This document shows, piece after piece, positions 8,485 through 16,970 of a stretch of 64,000 nt of DNA (position 1 is its first letter; each line of letters starts with the position of its first letter). The notes beneath the pieces are model-generated. The model searched no databases. It was not told where the DNA came from and worked only from the letters and a program-made list of their open reading frames with translations. Source of the DNA: Azospirillaceae bacterium (lineage in GTDB: Bacteria > Pseudomonadota > Alphaproteobacteria > Azospirillales > Azospirillaceae); contig JAPWJW010000004.1 of assembly GCA_028283825.1 (NCBI GenBank), forward strand, positions 128,292 to 192,291, given 5' to 3'. The position numbers and the translations under genes were made by a program.

Positions 8485-8520
8485 TCAGAACTTATAGGTC
8501 AGGCTGCCGCCGTCGTACGC
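8485..8520 (-). pseudogene. Remnant of a TonB-dependent receptor C-terminus
   Basis: On the minus strand these bases read AYDGGSLTYKF followed by TGA. This is the typical last beta strand of a TonB-dependent receptor ending in aromatic Phe; compare VRYKF at the end of the receptor at 13776. A TAA stop lies immediately upstream in frame, so only about 11 codons survive. It appears to be the scar of a deleted receptor gene between the VOC and LysR genes. Very short, so chance is not excluded. Confidence 0.45.
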
Positions 8521-8532
8521 TTATCCGCCCCC

Positions 8533-9453
8533 CTAGGGATTGAAGCCCGACCCTTGCAGCGCCGCGGCCTGCACCAGGGCATCGATCACGACGCGCACTT
8601 TCGGCTGGACATACCGCGACCGGGGCCAGACCGCGTGGATCGGCATTTCTGCGCCGGAGAAGGCATCAAGCACGGAGACCAGCCGCCCGGCGGCGAGATG
8701 GTCGTTGACCAGCCAGGTCGGCAGTTGGCACAGGCCGCAGCCGGCCAGCACGGCGGCCACCATGGCCTCGCCATCGCTGAATTCCTGCCGCACATGGATC
8801 TCCTGCCGCGTGAAACGCCCGGAAGCGTCACGCAGCAGCCAGCCCGGGCGCGGCACGCGGCGCCAGCCGATGATGCAGTCGCGCGTCGTCAGTTCCTCGA
8901 CCGAGGCCGGGCGCCCGTGTTCCGCAAGGTAGCCGGGTGAGGCGCAGATCAGCACCCGTTGCGTGCCCAGGCGGCGCGCGACCAGATCGTTGTCATCGTC
9001 CAGCGTGCCGATGCGGACGGCGAGATCGACGCCCTCGGCGATGATGTCCACGGTGCGCTCCGTGAACATCACGGCCAGATCCAGGCGCTTGTGGCGATTG
9101 GACAGGTCAATCAGCGTCGGCATGATGTGCCGGCGCCCGAAGGCCGCCGGCACATCCAGGCGCAGCTTGCCGACCGCGTCCGAGCGGCCGGAGGCCAGGC
9201 CGCCCTCCACGCCCTCCAGATCCTCCACGATCCGTAGGCAGGCCTCCAGATAGGCCTCGCCCTCCGGGGTCAGGGTCAGCCGCCGGGTGGTGCGGTGCAG
9301 CAGCTTCATGCCCAGGCGCTGCTCAAGCCGGGACACGCTTTTGCCGACGGCGGAGCCGGTCAGGCCCAGGTGGGTGGCCGCCGCCGTGAAGCTGCCGGTC
9401 CGCGCGGTTTCGACGAATTCCGCGATGCCGTTGAAGCGTGTCTGGTCGATCAT
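8533..9453 (-). CDS. LysR-family transcriptional regulator
   Basis: 306 residues. The N-terminal winged helix-turn-helix reads F-V-E-T-A-R-T-GSFTAAATHLGLTGSAVGKSVSRLE, with LLHRTTRRLTLTPEG next, as in the CrgA-type LysR subgroup. The effector-binding half includes V-D-L-A-V-R-I-G and L-C-ASPGYLAEHG, also typical of that subgroup. It is divergent from the NTF2-like gene at 9617, so it probably controls that gene and itself from the shared 163-bp spacer. A short receptor remnant lies directly downstream of its stop. Confidence 0.93.
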   Translation of the reverse strand: MIDQTRFNGIAEFVETARTGSFTAAATHLGLTGSAVGKSVSRLEQRLGMKLLHRTTRRLTLTPEGEAYLEACLRIVEDLEGVEGGLASGRSDAVGKLRLDVPAAFGRRHIMPTLIDLSNRHKRLDLAVMFTERTVDIIAEGVDLAVRIGTLDDDNDLVARRLGTQRVLICASPGYLAEHGRPASVEELTTRDCIIGWRRVPRPGWLLRDASGRFTRQEIHVRQEFSDGEAMVAAVLAGCGLCQLPTWLVNDHLAAGRLVSVLDAFSGAEMPIHAVWPRSRYVQPKVRVVIDALVQAAALQGSGFNP

Positions 9454-9498
9454 TCTGGAACTGCAGGACGGAGTGACTGGAATATTGACGCCATTATC

Positions 9499-9524
9499 GC
9501 ATTAATGGGCCCGAATTAACATGC
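9499..9524. promoter_or_regulatory. Candidate LysR operator in divergent spacer
   Basis: An imperfect dyad, GCATTAAT-GGGCCC-GAATTAACATGC, lies 45 bp from the LysR start and about 90 bp from the NTF2-like gene. Its centre GGGCCC is palindromic and the TTAAT/ATTAA arms are offset by one base. LysR proteins usually bind dyads in such divergent spacers; assignment is inference. Confidence 0.3.
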
Positions 9525-9616
9525 GCCAAGCATGAGGCCCCGTCGACCTGATGCGGCATGCCGGACGACGGACGGCCTGCGTTTCCCCCTTCGGCATCAG
9601 CGCACGGGATCCCGCA

Positions 9617-10102
9617 ATGAACCAGCAACTCAGCGGCCTCATCGATAAGGAGGCGATACGCGACCTGCGTATCCTTTACAGCCATTACCTGGACAGCAAC
9701 AATTTGGACCTGCTCGACCAGGTCTTCACGGCCGACGCGGTGGTCGAGGTCACGGTCGGCACCCTGCGCGGCCTGACCGAGATCCGTGCGGGCCTGGCCG
9801 GCGCATTCACGCTGTACGACCGTGACGGGCAGGGGACTTATCCCTTCCTGCACACCGTCACCAACCATTGGATAAAGCTCACCGGCCCCGACACGGCCGA
9901 GGGCCTGTGCTATCTGCTGGATTTCGAGACGGCGTCGAAGCCCGATCCCAACCCCCTGCTGTTGCTGGGGCTCTACGCCGACGAATACAAACGCGTCGAT
10001 GGCGCGTGGCGCATCAGCCGCACCCGGCTGGACGTCGCCTGGCCCAACCGATCCGCCGGGACGCCGCCGCGCCCCGTGTTCGACGTGCCGGGGCGTGCGT
10101 GA
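9617..10102 (+). CDS. NTF2-like (SnoaL/ring-hydroxylating dioxygenase beta-type fold) protein
   Basis: 161 residues from ATG 9617; an in-frame ATG at 9551 is possible but adds a basic, unconserved leader. The pattern I-x-D-L-R-I-L-Y-S-H-Y-L-D near the start, then L-D-Q-V-F-T-A-D-A-V-V-E-V, then H-T-V-T-N-H-W, then Y-K-R-V-D-G-A-W-R-I-S-R-T-R, is the standard cone-shaped NTF2-like fold of small-molecule isomerases, cyclases and dehydratases. His and Asp residues positioned for acid-base chemistry are present, but the reaction cannot be named. Its stop overlaps the ATG of a truncated transporter gene (TGATG), so it once headed an operon that is now partly deleted. Confidence 0.8.
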   Translation: MNQQLSGLIDKEAIRDLRILYSHYLDSNNLDLLDQVFTADAVVEVTVGTLRGLTEIRAGLAGAFTLYDRDGQGTYPFLHTVTNHWIKLTGPDTAEGLCYLLDFETASKPDPNPLLLLGLYADEYKRVDGAWRISRTRLDVAWPNRSAGTPPRPVFDVPGRA

Positions 10103-10287
10103 TGGCCCGGCACGAGCATGCGATGACAGCCGAGGCAGCCGACCAGCCCGCCAGCCGGGCGGTGATCTGGTTGCTGGCGCTGGGGGCCGGCGTCTATTCC
10201 AGCCAGTCCCACCACCGCCGTCATCAACGGCGTCACCATCCTGGCGTTCGCCTCGATGAAAGACGCGGAGACCTTCCTGGCCTCTGA
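10102..10287 (+). pseudogene. MFS transporter remnant (N-terminal stub)
   Basis: From ATG 10102 the frame gives a hydrophilic leader, then RAVIWLLALGAGVYSSQS, which looks like the start of the first helix of an MFS permease. After about residue 35 the frame turns into Arg/His-rich nonsense and stops at 10287. Adjacent sequence in another frame belongs to a different protein (EthD-like), so the permease was cut by a deletion that fused two genes. Its start overlaps the previous stop codon, showing former coupling. Confidence 0.5.
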
Positions 10288-10393
10288 AAGCCACGCGGCC
10301 ATCGTGGCAGCGGAGCGGGAGATCACCCGGCCGGAGCGGAGTGAGTTCTGGACGGGCCTCAGCCTCACCGTCGTCGACCGGCCCCGCGCCTGA
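10205..10393 (+). pseudogene. EthD-domain protein remnant (C-terminal half)
   Basis: In the frame ending TGA 10391-10393 the sequence reads INGVTILAFASMKDAETFL, then SHAAIVAAE and a hydrophobic C-terminal strand. This matches the second half of small EthD/dimeric alpha-beta-barrel proteins, in which a D-A-x-x-F-L-x-S-x-x-H-x-x-I-V-x-x-E helix is typical. No start codon or N-terminal half is present. It abuts the MFS stub around 10195-10210, the likely deletion junction. Confidence 0.5.
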
Positions 10394-10422
10394 TTGCTGT
10401 ATCACCCAAGGAAAAAACAACC

Positions 10423-11523
10423 ATGAGCCTTCTTTTCCAGCCGTATGATTTGGCGGGCCTGCCGCTTTCCAACCGCGTCGTGATGGCGCCGATGACCCGG
10501 GCGCGGGCGCCGGAGGACGTGCCGGACGATCTTACCGTCCTTTATTACCGGCAGCGCGCCGGGGCCGGCCTTATCGTCAGCGAAGGGGCGCCGGTCTCGA
10601 TCGAGGGGCGCGGCTATCTTTATAACCCCGGCCTGTACAACGCGCGGCAGGCGGAGGGATGGCGCCGGGTCACCGACGCCGTCCATGCCGAGGGCGGGAA
10701 AATCTTCGCCCAGTTGTGGCATGTCGGGCGCGTGTCCCACACCTCGCTTCAGCCGGACGGCGGCGCGCCGGTCGGCCCGACAAACGGCCGTGCCCCCACC
10801 GCCAAGGCCTTCGCCTATGACGCGGCCGGCAATGCCGGCCTGGTGTCGGTCAGCACGCCGCGCGCCCTGGCGACCGATGAGATGCCGCGCATCACCCGGG
10901 ATTTCGTGCGTGCCGCCCGCCTGGCCATCGATGCCGGTTTCGACGGCGTCGAACTGCACGGCGCCAACGGCTATCTGTTTGAGCAATTCATCAACGGCGC
11001 CCTGAACGACCGTACCGACCGCTACGGCGGCCCGATCGAGAACCGCCTGCGTTTCCTGCTGGAGACGTTGGACGCCATCGCGGCCGAAATCGGCGGACAC
11101 CGAACCGGCGTGCGCATCTCCCCGTTCGGGCGCCTGTTCGACATGATGCCCTACGCGGACGAGGCGGCGACCTGGATGGCGGTGGCCGCCTCGTTCCAGG
11201 CGCGGGATCTCGCCTATGTGCATCTCAGCGACCAGTTGACGCTGGGGGCGGAGAAAATCCCGGATGGCTTCGGGGCATCGTTCCGCAAAGCCTACACCGG
11301 CACGCTGATCGCGGCCGGCGGCTTCACCCAAGAGACGGGGGAGCGCGCGCTGGAAGCCGGCGACCTCGATCTCATCGCCATAGGGCGGCCCTTCATCTCC
11401 AACCCCGACCTGGTGGAGCGGATGAAGAACGGCTGGCCGCTGGTGCCGGCCGATCCCGCCACCTTCTATGGCGGCGGCGGTGCCACCGGCTACACCGACT
11501 ATCCGCCGTACCAGGGCGGGTGA
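10423..11523 (+). CDS. Old Yellow Enzyme family ene-reductase (NemA-like)
   Basis: 366 residues. The FMN barrel begins LLFQPYDLAGLPLSNRVVMAPMTRARA. The substrate-binding pair is in V-E-L-H-G-A-N-G-Y-L (His and Asn of H-x-x-N), followed by Q-F-I-N and D-R-Y-G-G-P-I-E-N-R. The C terminus carries I-G-R-P-F-I-S-N-P-D-L, which binds the FMN phosphate. Such enzymes use NADPH to reduce activated C=C bonds of enones, nitro-olefins or maleimides. A GGAA Shine-Dalgarno lies 10 bases before ATG. It faces a second OYE gene across a terminator hairpin; the two are clearly diverged rather than recent duplicates. Confidence 0.94.
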   Translation: MSLLFQPYDLAGLPLSNRVVMAPMTRARAPEDVPDDLTVLYYRQRAGAGLIVSEGAPVSIEGRGYLYNPGLYNARQAEGWRRVTDAVHAEGGKIFAQLWHVGRVSHTSLQPDGGAPVGPTNGRAPTAKAFAYDAAGNAGLVSVSTPRALATDEMPRITRDFVRAARLAIDAGFDGVELHGANGYLFEQFINGALNDRTDRYGGPIENRLRFLLETLDAIAAEIGGHRTGVRISPFGRLFDMMPYADEAATWMAVAASFQARDLAYVHLSDQLTLGAEKIPDGFGASFRKAYTGTLIAAGGFTQETGERALEAGDLDLIAIGRPFISNPDLVERMKNGWPLVPADPATFYGGGGATGYTDYPPYQGG

Positions 11524-11543
11524 TCCGTGTCCGGTGATGGAAG

Positions 11544-11573
11544 CGCCCCTCCCCACCCCTTGGGGGAGGGGCG
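11544..11573. terminator. Bidirectional terminator hairpin between convergent OYE genes
   Basis: Perfect 11-bp stem (CGCCCCTCCCC pairing with GGGGAGGGGCG) with an 8-nt loop, 20 bp past one stop and 5 bp before the other. It lacks a long T run, so it may need assistance or act as a 3'-end stabiliser. Confidence 0.65.
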
Positions 11574-11578
11574 TTGCC

Positions 11579-12640
11579 TCACGCTTTCAGGGTGGGATAG
11601 TCGGTGTATCCCTGACTGCCGCCGCCGAAGAAGGTGGCGCGCTCGGCCTCGTTCATCGGCGCGTCCCGCTTCAGGCGATCCACGAAATCCGGGTTGGCCA
11701 GCACCATCTGGCCATAGGATTCCAGGTCGGCCAGGCCGGATGCCACGTCGGTTCCCACCTGGTCGCGGGGGCGGCCCGGCCGGTTCAGGATCAACGTACC
11801 GGTCCACAGTCGGCGGATGTCGGACAGCAGCGCCTCATTACCTTGATGCGCGATGTGCAGGTAAGCGAGCTTTATGGTGTCAAGTTCCGCCACCAGGTGG
11901 CGGTAGAGATCCGGTCCCTCCGCACCCTCATCAATGCCCCATAGGCTGAGGCCGGGGGACAGGCGGAGGGCCGTGCGGTCGGCGCCGATCTCGCCCGCGA
12001 TGGCGGTCGCCACCTCGATGGCGAAGCGGGCGCGGTTCTCGATGGGGCCACCGTATGCGTCGGTGCGGGTGTTGGCGCTGGGGGCCAGGAACTGGTGCAC
12101 CAGATAGGCGTTGGCGCCATGAATCTCGATCCCATCGGCGCCGGCCTCGACGGCCCGGCGGGCGGCGTGGCGGAAGTCCTGGACCGTTTGGCGCACCTCC
12201 GCCACCGACAGGGCGCGCGGCACGGGAATGTCCTGCATGCCCTTGATGGTGAACATGCCGCTGCCGGGCGCGATGGCCGATGGCGCCACGCCCTGGCGAT
12301 GGTGGGGCGTATTGTCGGGGTGGGACATGCGGCCGGCGTGCATCAACTGGATGAAGACGCGGCCGCCCTTGGCGTGCACGGCGTCGGTCACCGTCCGCCA
12401 GCCGGCAACGTGCGCATCGGTGTGGATGCCCGGCGTGGTCAAATAGCCCTGGCCGTCTTCGGACGGCTGCGTGCCTTCGGTGACGATCAGGCCGACGCCG
12501 GCGCGCTGGGCGTAATACTCGGCCGCCAGGTCGCCCGGCGTACCATCGATCTGCGCCCGCGACCGGGTCATCGGCGCCATGACCAGGCGATTGCTCAGGG
12601 TGTGGTGGCCAAGGCGGACGGGGCTGAACAGGCTGCTCAT
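11579..12640 (-). CDS. Old Yellow Enzyme family alkene reductase (NemA-like)
   Basis: 353 residues, starting SSLFSPVRLGHHTLSNRLVMAPMTRSRA. The catalytic segment is I-E-I-H-G-A-N-A-Y-L-V-H-Q-F, followed by N-T-R-T-D-A-Y-G-G. The C terminus reads QMVLANPDFVDRLK, then F-F-G-G-G-S-Q-G-Y-T-D-Y-P, all typical of class I ene-reductases. It reduces electrophilic alkenes with NAD(P)H and FMN. It is transcribed divergently from the LysR gene at 12743 across a 102-bp spacer, so that regulator probably controls it, perhaps in response to an electrophile such as a quinone or maleimide (family precedent, inference here). Confidence 0.94.
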   Translation of the reverse strand: MSSLFSPVRLGHHTLSNRLVMAPMTRSRAQIDGTPGDLAAEYYAQRAGVGLIVTEGTQPSEDGQGYLTTPGIHTDAHVAGWRTVTDAVHAKGGRVFIQLMHAGRMSHPDNTPHHRQGVAPSAIAPGSGMFTIKGMQDIPVPRALSVAEVRQTVQDFRHAARRAVEAGADGIEIHGANAYLVHQFLAPSANTRTDAYGGPIENRARFAIEVATAIAGEIGADRTALRLSPGLSLWGIDEGAEGPDLYRHLVAELDTIKLAYLHIAHQGNEALLSDIRRLWTGTLILNRPGRPRDQVGTDVASGLADLESYGQMVLANPDFVDRLKRDAPMNEAERATFFGGGSQGYTDYPTLKA

Positions 12641-12702
12641 GGAATGGGTCCTCCAATCTCGATACCCGGATCATCCGCCGCTTCCCATGTGGGATAAATC
12701 CG

Positions 12703-12718
12703 GTATTTTGGAGAATAC
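12703..12718. promoter_or_regulatory. Candidate LysR operator (GTATT-N6-AATAC)
   Basis: A perfect 5-bp-arm dyad with a 6-bp spacer lies in the 102-bp region between the divergent OYE and LysR genes. It is 24 bp before the LysR GTG start. Such T-rich/A-rich dyads are typical LysR sites; no direct evidence of binding. Confidence 0.4.
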
Positions 12719-12742
12719 TGATCCGTTTTTGGAGCAATTGCC

Positions 12743-13615
12743 GTGGAGATTCTGAACGACATGGCCCTGTTCGTGGAGGTGGTGAAAGCCAAGGGCTTTC
12801 GTGCCGCGGCCGAGGCCATCGGCATGCCCAACTCCACCCTGTCGCGGCGCATCAGCGCGTTGGAAAAGGGCATCGGCCTGCGCCTGCTGCACCGCACGAC
12901 CCGGCGGATCGAACTGACCGAGGCCGGGCAGATCTATTTCGACCGCTGCAAGCGCATCGTGGATGAGGCCCGGCTGGCGCACGCGCAACTGGGCGACATG
13001 CTGGCCCAACCCACCGGGGTCTTGCGCGCCTCACTGCCGGTGGATTTCGCGCTGACCTACCTGGCGCCCCTGATGGCGGAGTTCGCCGGCCTTTATCCCG
13101 GCATCACCTTCAACTTCGACCTGACGCCACGCCGGGTGGACTTGGTCAGCGAACCTTTCGACGTGGCCATCCGCATCGGTGAATCCGAAGACAGCCAGTT
13201 GATCACCCGCCTGCTGGCCACCCTCACGCCCCGCCTTTACGCCTCACCGGGATATCTGGCGCAGGCGGGGGAGCCGACGGTGCCGGCCGACCTGGAACGG
13301 CATGAGTGCCTGGGCATCCTGCGCGCCGGAACCTGGACCCTGCGCGATGGGGAAGGAACCACCACGGTGCCCATCGGCGGCCGGTTCATCCTGAACAGCG
13401 TCGGCATGATCCGCCGCCTGGCGACACTGGACATGGGCATCGCCCTGATGCCGGAGGAAGTGGTCATGGATGAGTTGGCCGCCGGGACGCTGCGCCGGAT
13501 CATGCCCGAATGGCACGGCCTTCCCACCCCGATCTACGCCGTGACCGAAACCCGCCTGCTGCCGGCCAAGACCCAACGCTTCATCGAATTCCTGCAGGCG
13601 CGATTGAGCCGATAA
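12743..13615 (+). CDS. LysR-family transcriptional regulator
   Basis: 290 residues from a GTG start preceded by GGAG. The DNA-binding part reads F-V-E-V-V-K-A-KGFRAAAEAIGMPNSTLSRRISALE, with LLHRTTRRIELTEAG next. The ligand-binding half has F-D-V-A-I-R-I-G-E and L-Y-A-S-P-G-Y-L, typical of the CrgA-like group that controls oxidative enzymes. The gene is divergent from the OYE at 11579, the most likely target. Its 3' side carries repeat copy C. Confidence 0.93.
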   Translation: MEILNDMALFVEVVKAKGFRAAAEAIGMPNSTLSRRISALEKGIGLRLLHRTTRRIELTEAGQIYFDRCKRIVDEARLAHAQLGDMLAQPTGVLRASLPVDFALTYLAPLMAEFAGLYPGITFNFDLTPRRVDLVSEPFDVAIRIGESEDSQLITRLLATLTPRLYASPGYLAQAGEPTVPADLERHECLGILRAGTWTLRDGEGTTTVPIGGRFILNSVGMIRRLATLDMGIALMPEEVVMDELAAGTLRRIMPEWHGLPTPIYAVTETRLLPAKTQRFIEFLQARLSR

Positions 13616-13635
13616 GCCGTCGCCCTGGAGATACC

Positions 13636-13767
13636 AGCGGCATGAGGTTTCGCCTCATGCCGCTGTAGGCTGCGACCGCAGCCGCCGGACCTTTCCGGGA
13701 AGCCGAAGGCGAACCGGAAAGGGAGGAAACCCAGCCCGCGGATGCGGGCGCCCGGCGATTGAGGCAA
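13636..13767 (+). repeat. Dispersed structured element, copy C
   Basis: Starts 21 bp after the LysR stop with a perfect 12-bp hairpin (13636-13664, arms AGCGGCATGAGG and CCTCATGCCGCT). Then come GTAGG, the stem GGCTGC/GCAGCC around GACC, the stem CCTTTCCGG/CCGGAAAGG, the stem GCCCGC/GCGGGC around GGAT, and GATTGAGG. In this copy GCCGG before the long stem can also pair with CCGGC after the last hairpin, closing a multi-branched fold. It ends 8 bp before the stop codon of the convergent TonB receptor gene. Confidence 0.85.
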
Positions 13768-13775
13768 TGTGAAAA

Positions 13776-15954
13776 TCAGAACTTATACCGCACCGTGGCC
13801 AGCACGCTGCGCGGGTCCAGCGGGAAGCGGGGCTGGACGACGGAGAAGCCGAAGCCGGTGACATAGCCGCTGGCGTTCAGCAGGTTTTTCACGCCCACAT
13901 GATAGACCCAGGGGCCTTGCTCATACCCGACATAGGCGTTGACGAAGCTCTGGTCCGGCACCTTGCCGATGGCGCCGTTGTCGATGGTGGAATAGGTCTG
14001 GCTGCGGAACAGGGCGTCGCCGCCGAAGCTGAAGGTGCCGGCGCCCAGGGCCACGGCATAATCGGCGCCGACGTTGAACTGCTGGTCCGGCAGGCCCACC
14101 ACCTTCTTGCCAGTGGTGTCCACCGTCGTCGTGCCGCCGCCGCTGGTGTAGGTGCCGTCGTTGAAGGACGCGTTGCCCCACACCGTCAGTTCATGGGTCA
14201 CGCGCCACGACGCCTCGATCTCCGCGCCACGGATGCGGGCATCGAAATTGTCCACCAGGAAGGTGCCGTCATCCAGGTTGAACAGCTGCTGGATGTTGTG
14301 GACGTCGTTCTGGAAGAGGGAGACGTTGACGCGCACGTGGTTTTCGAACAGCTCCGTCTTCACGCCCACTTCCTTGGCGGAGGTCACCTCGGGCTTGAAG
14401 GGGGTGTTGATCTGTTCGGCGGTACCCGCCAGGCCGTTGTAGCCGCCGGCCTTGAAGCCTTCGCTGTAGGTGAAATAGGCCTGGATGTCCGGCGTGAATT
14501 TGTAGGTGATGCCGGTCTTGGGGGAGAAGCGGGCGAAGGCGTCGTCACGCTGGATGGCGGTATTGTCGAAGTAGGCCGACAGGTGCTTGTAGTCCACGGT
14601 GTAGCGGCCGCCGGCGATCAGCGACAGCTTGTCGGTCAGGTTGGCGGTCAACTGGCCGAAGGCGGCGTAGCTGTCGGTGTCGACGTTGAAACCCTGGGTG
14701 CTGGGCGCCAGGAAAATGGACTGATCCACATCCTGCGTGGCGGATTCGCTGAAGTAATAAAGCCCGCCGACATAATCCAGGAAGCCACCGAAGGCGTGGC
14801 CCGCCGCCTGCAATTCCTGGCTGATCTGGTGCTGGGTCGATTTGCTGTCGCGGATGTACAGCGCCAGGTATTCATCCGACGGGATGCCCAGGGCGGACGA
14901 CGGCACGCCGCCGGAGAAATCCTCCCCCCAATTGTTGGTCAGGTGGGAATAGCCGGTGATGGAGGTGATGGTGCCGCCGTCATAATCGGCCTGAAGGTTC
15001 AGGGTGCTGCCGTACTGCCGCGTGTGGGTGTAGGACGGGTAGGGCGACAGGCTGGTGTTGTACGATCCCGACAGCGTGCTGATCTGGCTTTCCACCCCGT
15101 TGGCGTAGGGGTTGGTGGGGATGGCGTACTGCCCGTCTGAATCCAGGTTGGTGTAGAAGGCGGTGAACCGGCCCCGGATGGGGGCGGAGCCCTTGTAGGC
15201 CACGTCGGCCTGCAAACCTTGGGAATTCCTCGGCACCCACGTCCTTCTTCAGGGTGGCGTCATAGTACTTGCCGCCGTCCTGGCCGCGCGCCATGCCGTT
15301 GATGGACGCGGTCCAGTCGCCGCTGTCGCTGATGGCGTCGGTGACGTAGGCCTTCAGCTGGCGCTGGTTCCAGTTGCCGTAGCCGCCCTCGACATAGCCG
15401 TCCAGGTCCGGTTCCGGCGCGCGGGTCACCAGCTTCACCGCACCGGCGGAGGAGTTGCGGCCGTACAGCACGCCCTGCGGCCCGCGCAGCACCTCCACCC
15501 GGTCCAGATCCAGGAAGTCCATGATGGCGCCGGACAGGCGCGCCCGGTAGACGTCGTCGACATAGATGCCGACGGCGGATTCCGAGGTGACGTTGCCGCC
15601 GTCGCTGACCCCGCCGCCGCGGATGTAGGGACGCAGCTGGGTGCTGCCGCCCGTGCCCGCCGCGAAGTTCACGTTGGGGGCGATGCGGCCCAGATCGTTG
15701 GCGGTGGTGATGTCCATGCGTTCCAGCGTGGCGCCGGTCACGGCGGTGACCGCCACCGGCACGTCCTGCAAGCGCTGGCCCGTGCGCTGCGCCGTGACGG
15801 TGATGACCTCAAGCTGGCCGTCGTCGGGTTGACTTGCGCCGGCCTGGGGGGATTCCGTCTGCTGCGGCGCGTCAGCGGCGTGCGCGCCGGCCTGCAACAC
15901 GAGCGCGCCCAGCAGCGCGACGCCGGAAGCGCCCCGCTTTATTTTCTTTTTCAT
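13776..15954 (-). pseudogene. TonB-dependent outer-membrane receptor, frameshifted
   Basis: A Sec signal (MKKKIKRGASGVALLG...) is followed by the plug domain: EVITVTAQRTGQRLQDVPVA, then L-x-R-I-A-P-N-V-N-F, then V-E-V-L-R-G-P-Q-G-V-L-Y-G-R-N-S-S-A-G-A, a very typical receptor motif. The barrel ends VRYKF. The frame breaks at 15221-15231 (minus-strand GAGGAATTCCC): D-V-G-A-E-E runs off while S-Q-G-L-Q-A-D-V-A-Y continues one base later, so one base is extra. The repaired protein would be about 725 residues, normal for the family. It would import a siderophore, sugar or aromatic across the outer membrane using TonB. AGGAGG lies 9 bases before ATG. Divergent from an alpha/beta hydrolase. Confidence 0.88.
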
Positions 15955-16004
15955 GCCCTAGCCTCCTTATTTTTGTGGCTAAGGGTAAATGAACATCATA
16001 GTTA

Positions 16005-16034
16005 ACAGTCTTAAACGTCAGTTTAGACGACTGT
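16005..16034. promoter_or_regulatory. Inverted repeat upstream of the TonB receptor gene
   Basis: ACAGTC ... GACTGT arms match perfectly. Inside them TTAAAC and GTTTAG are also nearly complementary, around GTCA, with a two-base bulge on one side. It sits about 50 bp before the receptor start and 104 bp before the hydrolase start in a 183-bp divergent spacer. A repressor site is likely; which protein binds is unknown. Confidence 0.45.
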
Positions 16035-16137
16035 CCGCAGGTTGGTCAAAACACACACAAACAGTGGCGCATCCGTGATGAATGCGCCCAATATTTTATC
16101 CGCCTAGCGAATTATTCCATCAGGTGGACAAAAACCC

Positions 16138-16959
16138 ATGGCGATCATCAAGCGCGGCTTCGTCGATACCAGTTTCGGCCAGCTTCACTACCGCACGGCG
16201 GGGCAGGGGCCGGCGGTGATTCTCCACCATATGTCGCCCGGCAGCGCCAAGCAGCTGGAATCGCTGATCGCCCTGCTGGCCGACGGCTACCGGGTGGTGG
16301 CGTTCGACACCCCCGGCAACGGCGACAGCACCCCGCTGCCCCTGGCGGAACCCACCATCGCCGACCTGGCGGCCGGCCTGCTGGAGGGCATCACCGCCCT
16401 GGGCATCACCCAGGCCGCCGTCTATGGGTCCCACACCGGTGCTGACGTGGCGATCGAGGTGGCGATCGCCGCCCCGCAGGTCATCACCAAGGTCATCCTG
16501 GACGGCATCGCCGTCTTCACGCCGGAACAGACGGCGGAGTACCTGAACGTCTACGCCCGGCCCTTCGCCCCGGAACTGGACGGCACCCATCTGCTGCGCT
16601 GCTTCATGTATTGCCGCGACCAGTCGCTGTTCTATCCCTGGTACAAGCGCGATCTGGCGCACAAGCTGGACAGCAGCCTCTATTCCCCCCAGGCGCTGCA
16701 GGATATGGTCCTGGAAGTGCTGAAGGCGGCGGAGACCTATCCGGTCAGCTACCGCGCCGCCTTCACCTACGACCCCACCATCCGTATGCCGCTGGTCACC
16801 CAGCCGGTGCTGGTGGTCGCCTCGATGCAGGATGGCCTGCTGGAGGGCACCATCGAAGCCGCCAAGAACATCAACGCGCCGTTTCGCGGCCTGCCCGGCT
16901 TCAGCACGCCCGAGTTCAAGCCCAAGCTGGCGGAGGAAATCCGCGCCTTCGTGGGCTGA
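16138..16959 (+). CDS. Alpha/beta-hydrolase fold protein with His at the nucleophile position
   Basis: 273 residues. The fold markers are present: H-H-M-S-P-G-S oxyanion loop (residues 30-36), VVAFDTPGNGDS (53-64), and the nucleophile elbow at residues 97-101, which reads G-S-H-T-G. In the usual G-x-S-x-G the central residue is Ser, Cys or Asp; here His99 takes that place and Ser98 precedes it. The protein may therefore not be a classical serine esterase. L-V-V-A-S-M-Q-D-G strand near 225-233 could hold the acid. The gene is divergent from the TonB receptor, so it may process a compound taken up by it. Repeat copy D follows 11 bp after the stop. Confidence 0.87.
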   Translation: MAIIKRGFVDTSFGQLHYRTAGQGPAVILHHMSPGSAKQLESLIALLADGYRVVAFDTPGNGDSTPLPLAEPTIADLAAGLLEGITALGITQAAVYGSHTGADVAIEVAIAAPQVITKVILDGIAVFTPEQTAEYLNVYARPFAPELDGTHLLRCFMYCRDQSLFYPWYKRDLAHKLDSSLYSPQALQDMVLEVLKAAETYPVSYRAAFTYDPTIRMPLVTQPVLVVASMQDGLLEGTIEAAKNINAPFRGLPGFSTPEFKPKLAEEIRAFVG

Positions 16960-16970
16960 TTGCCGTTACG

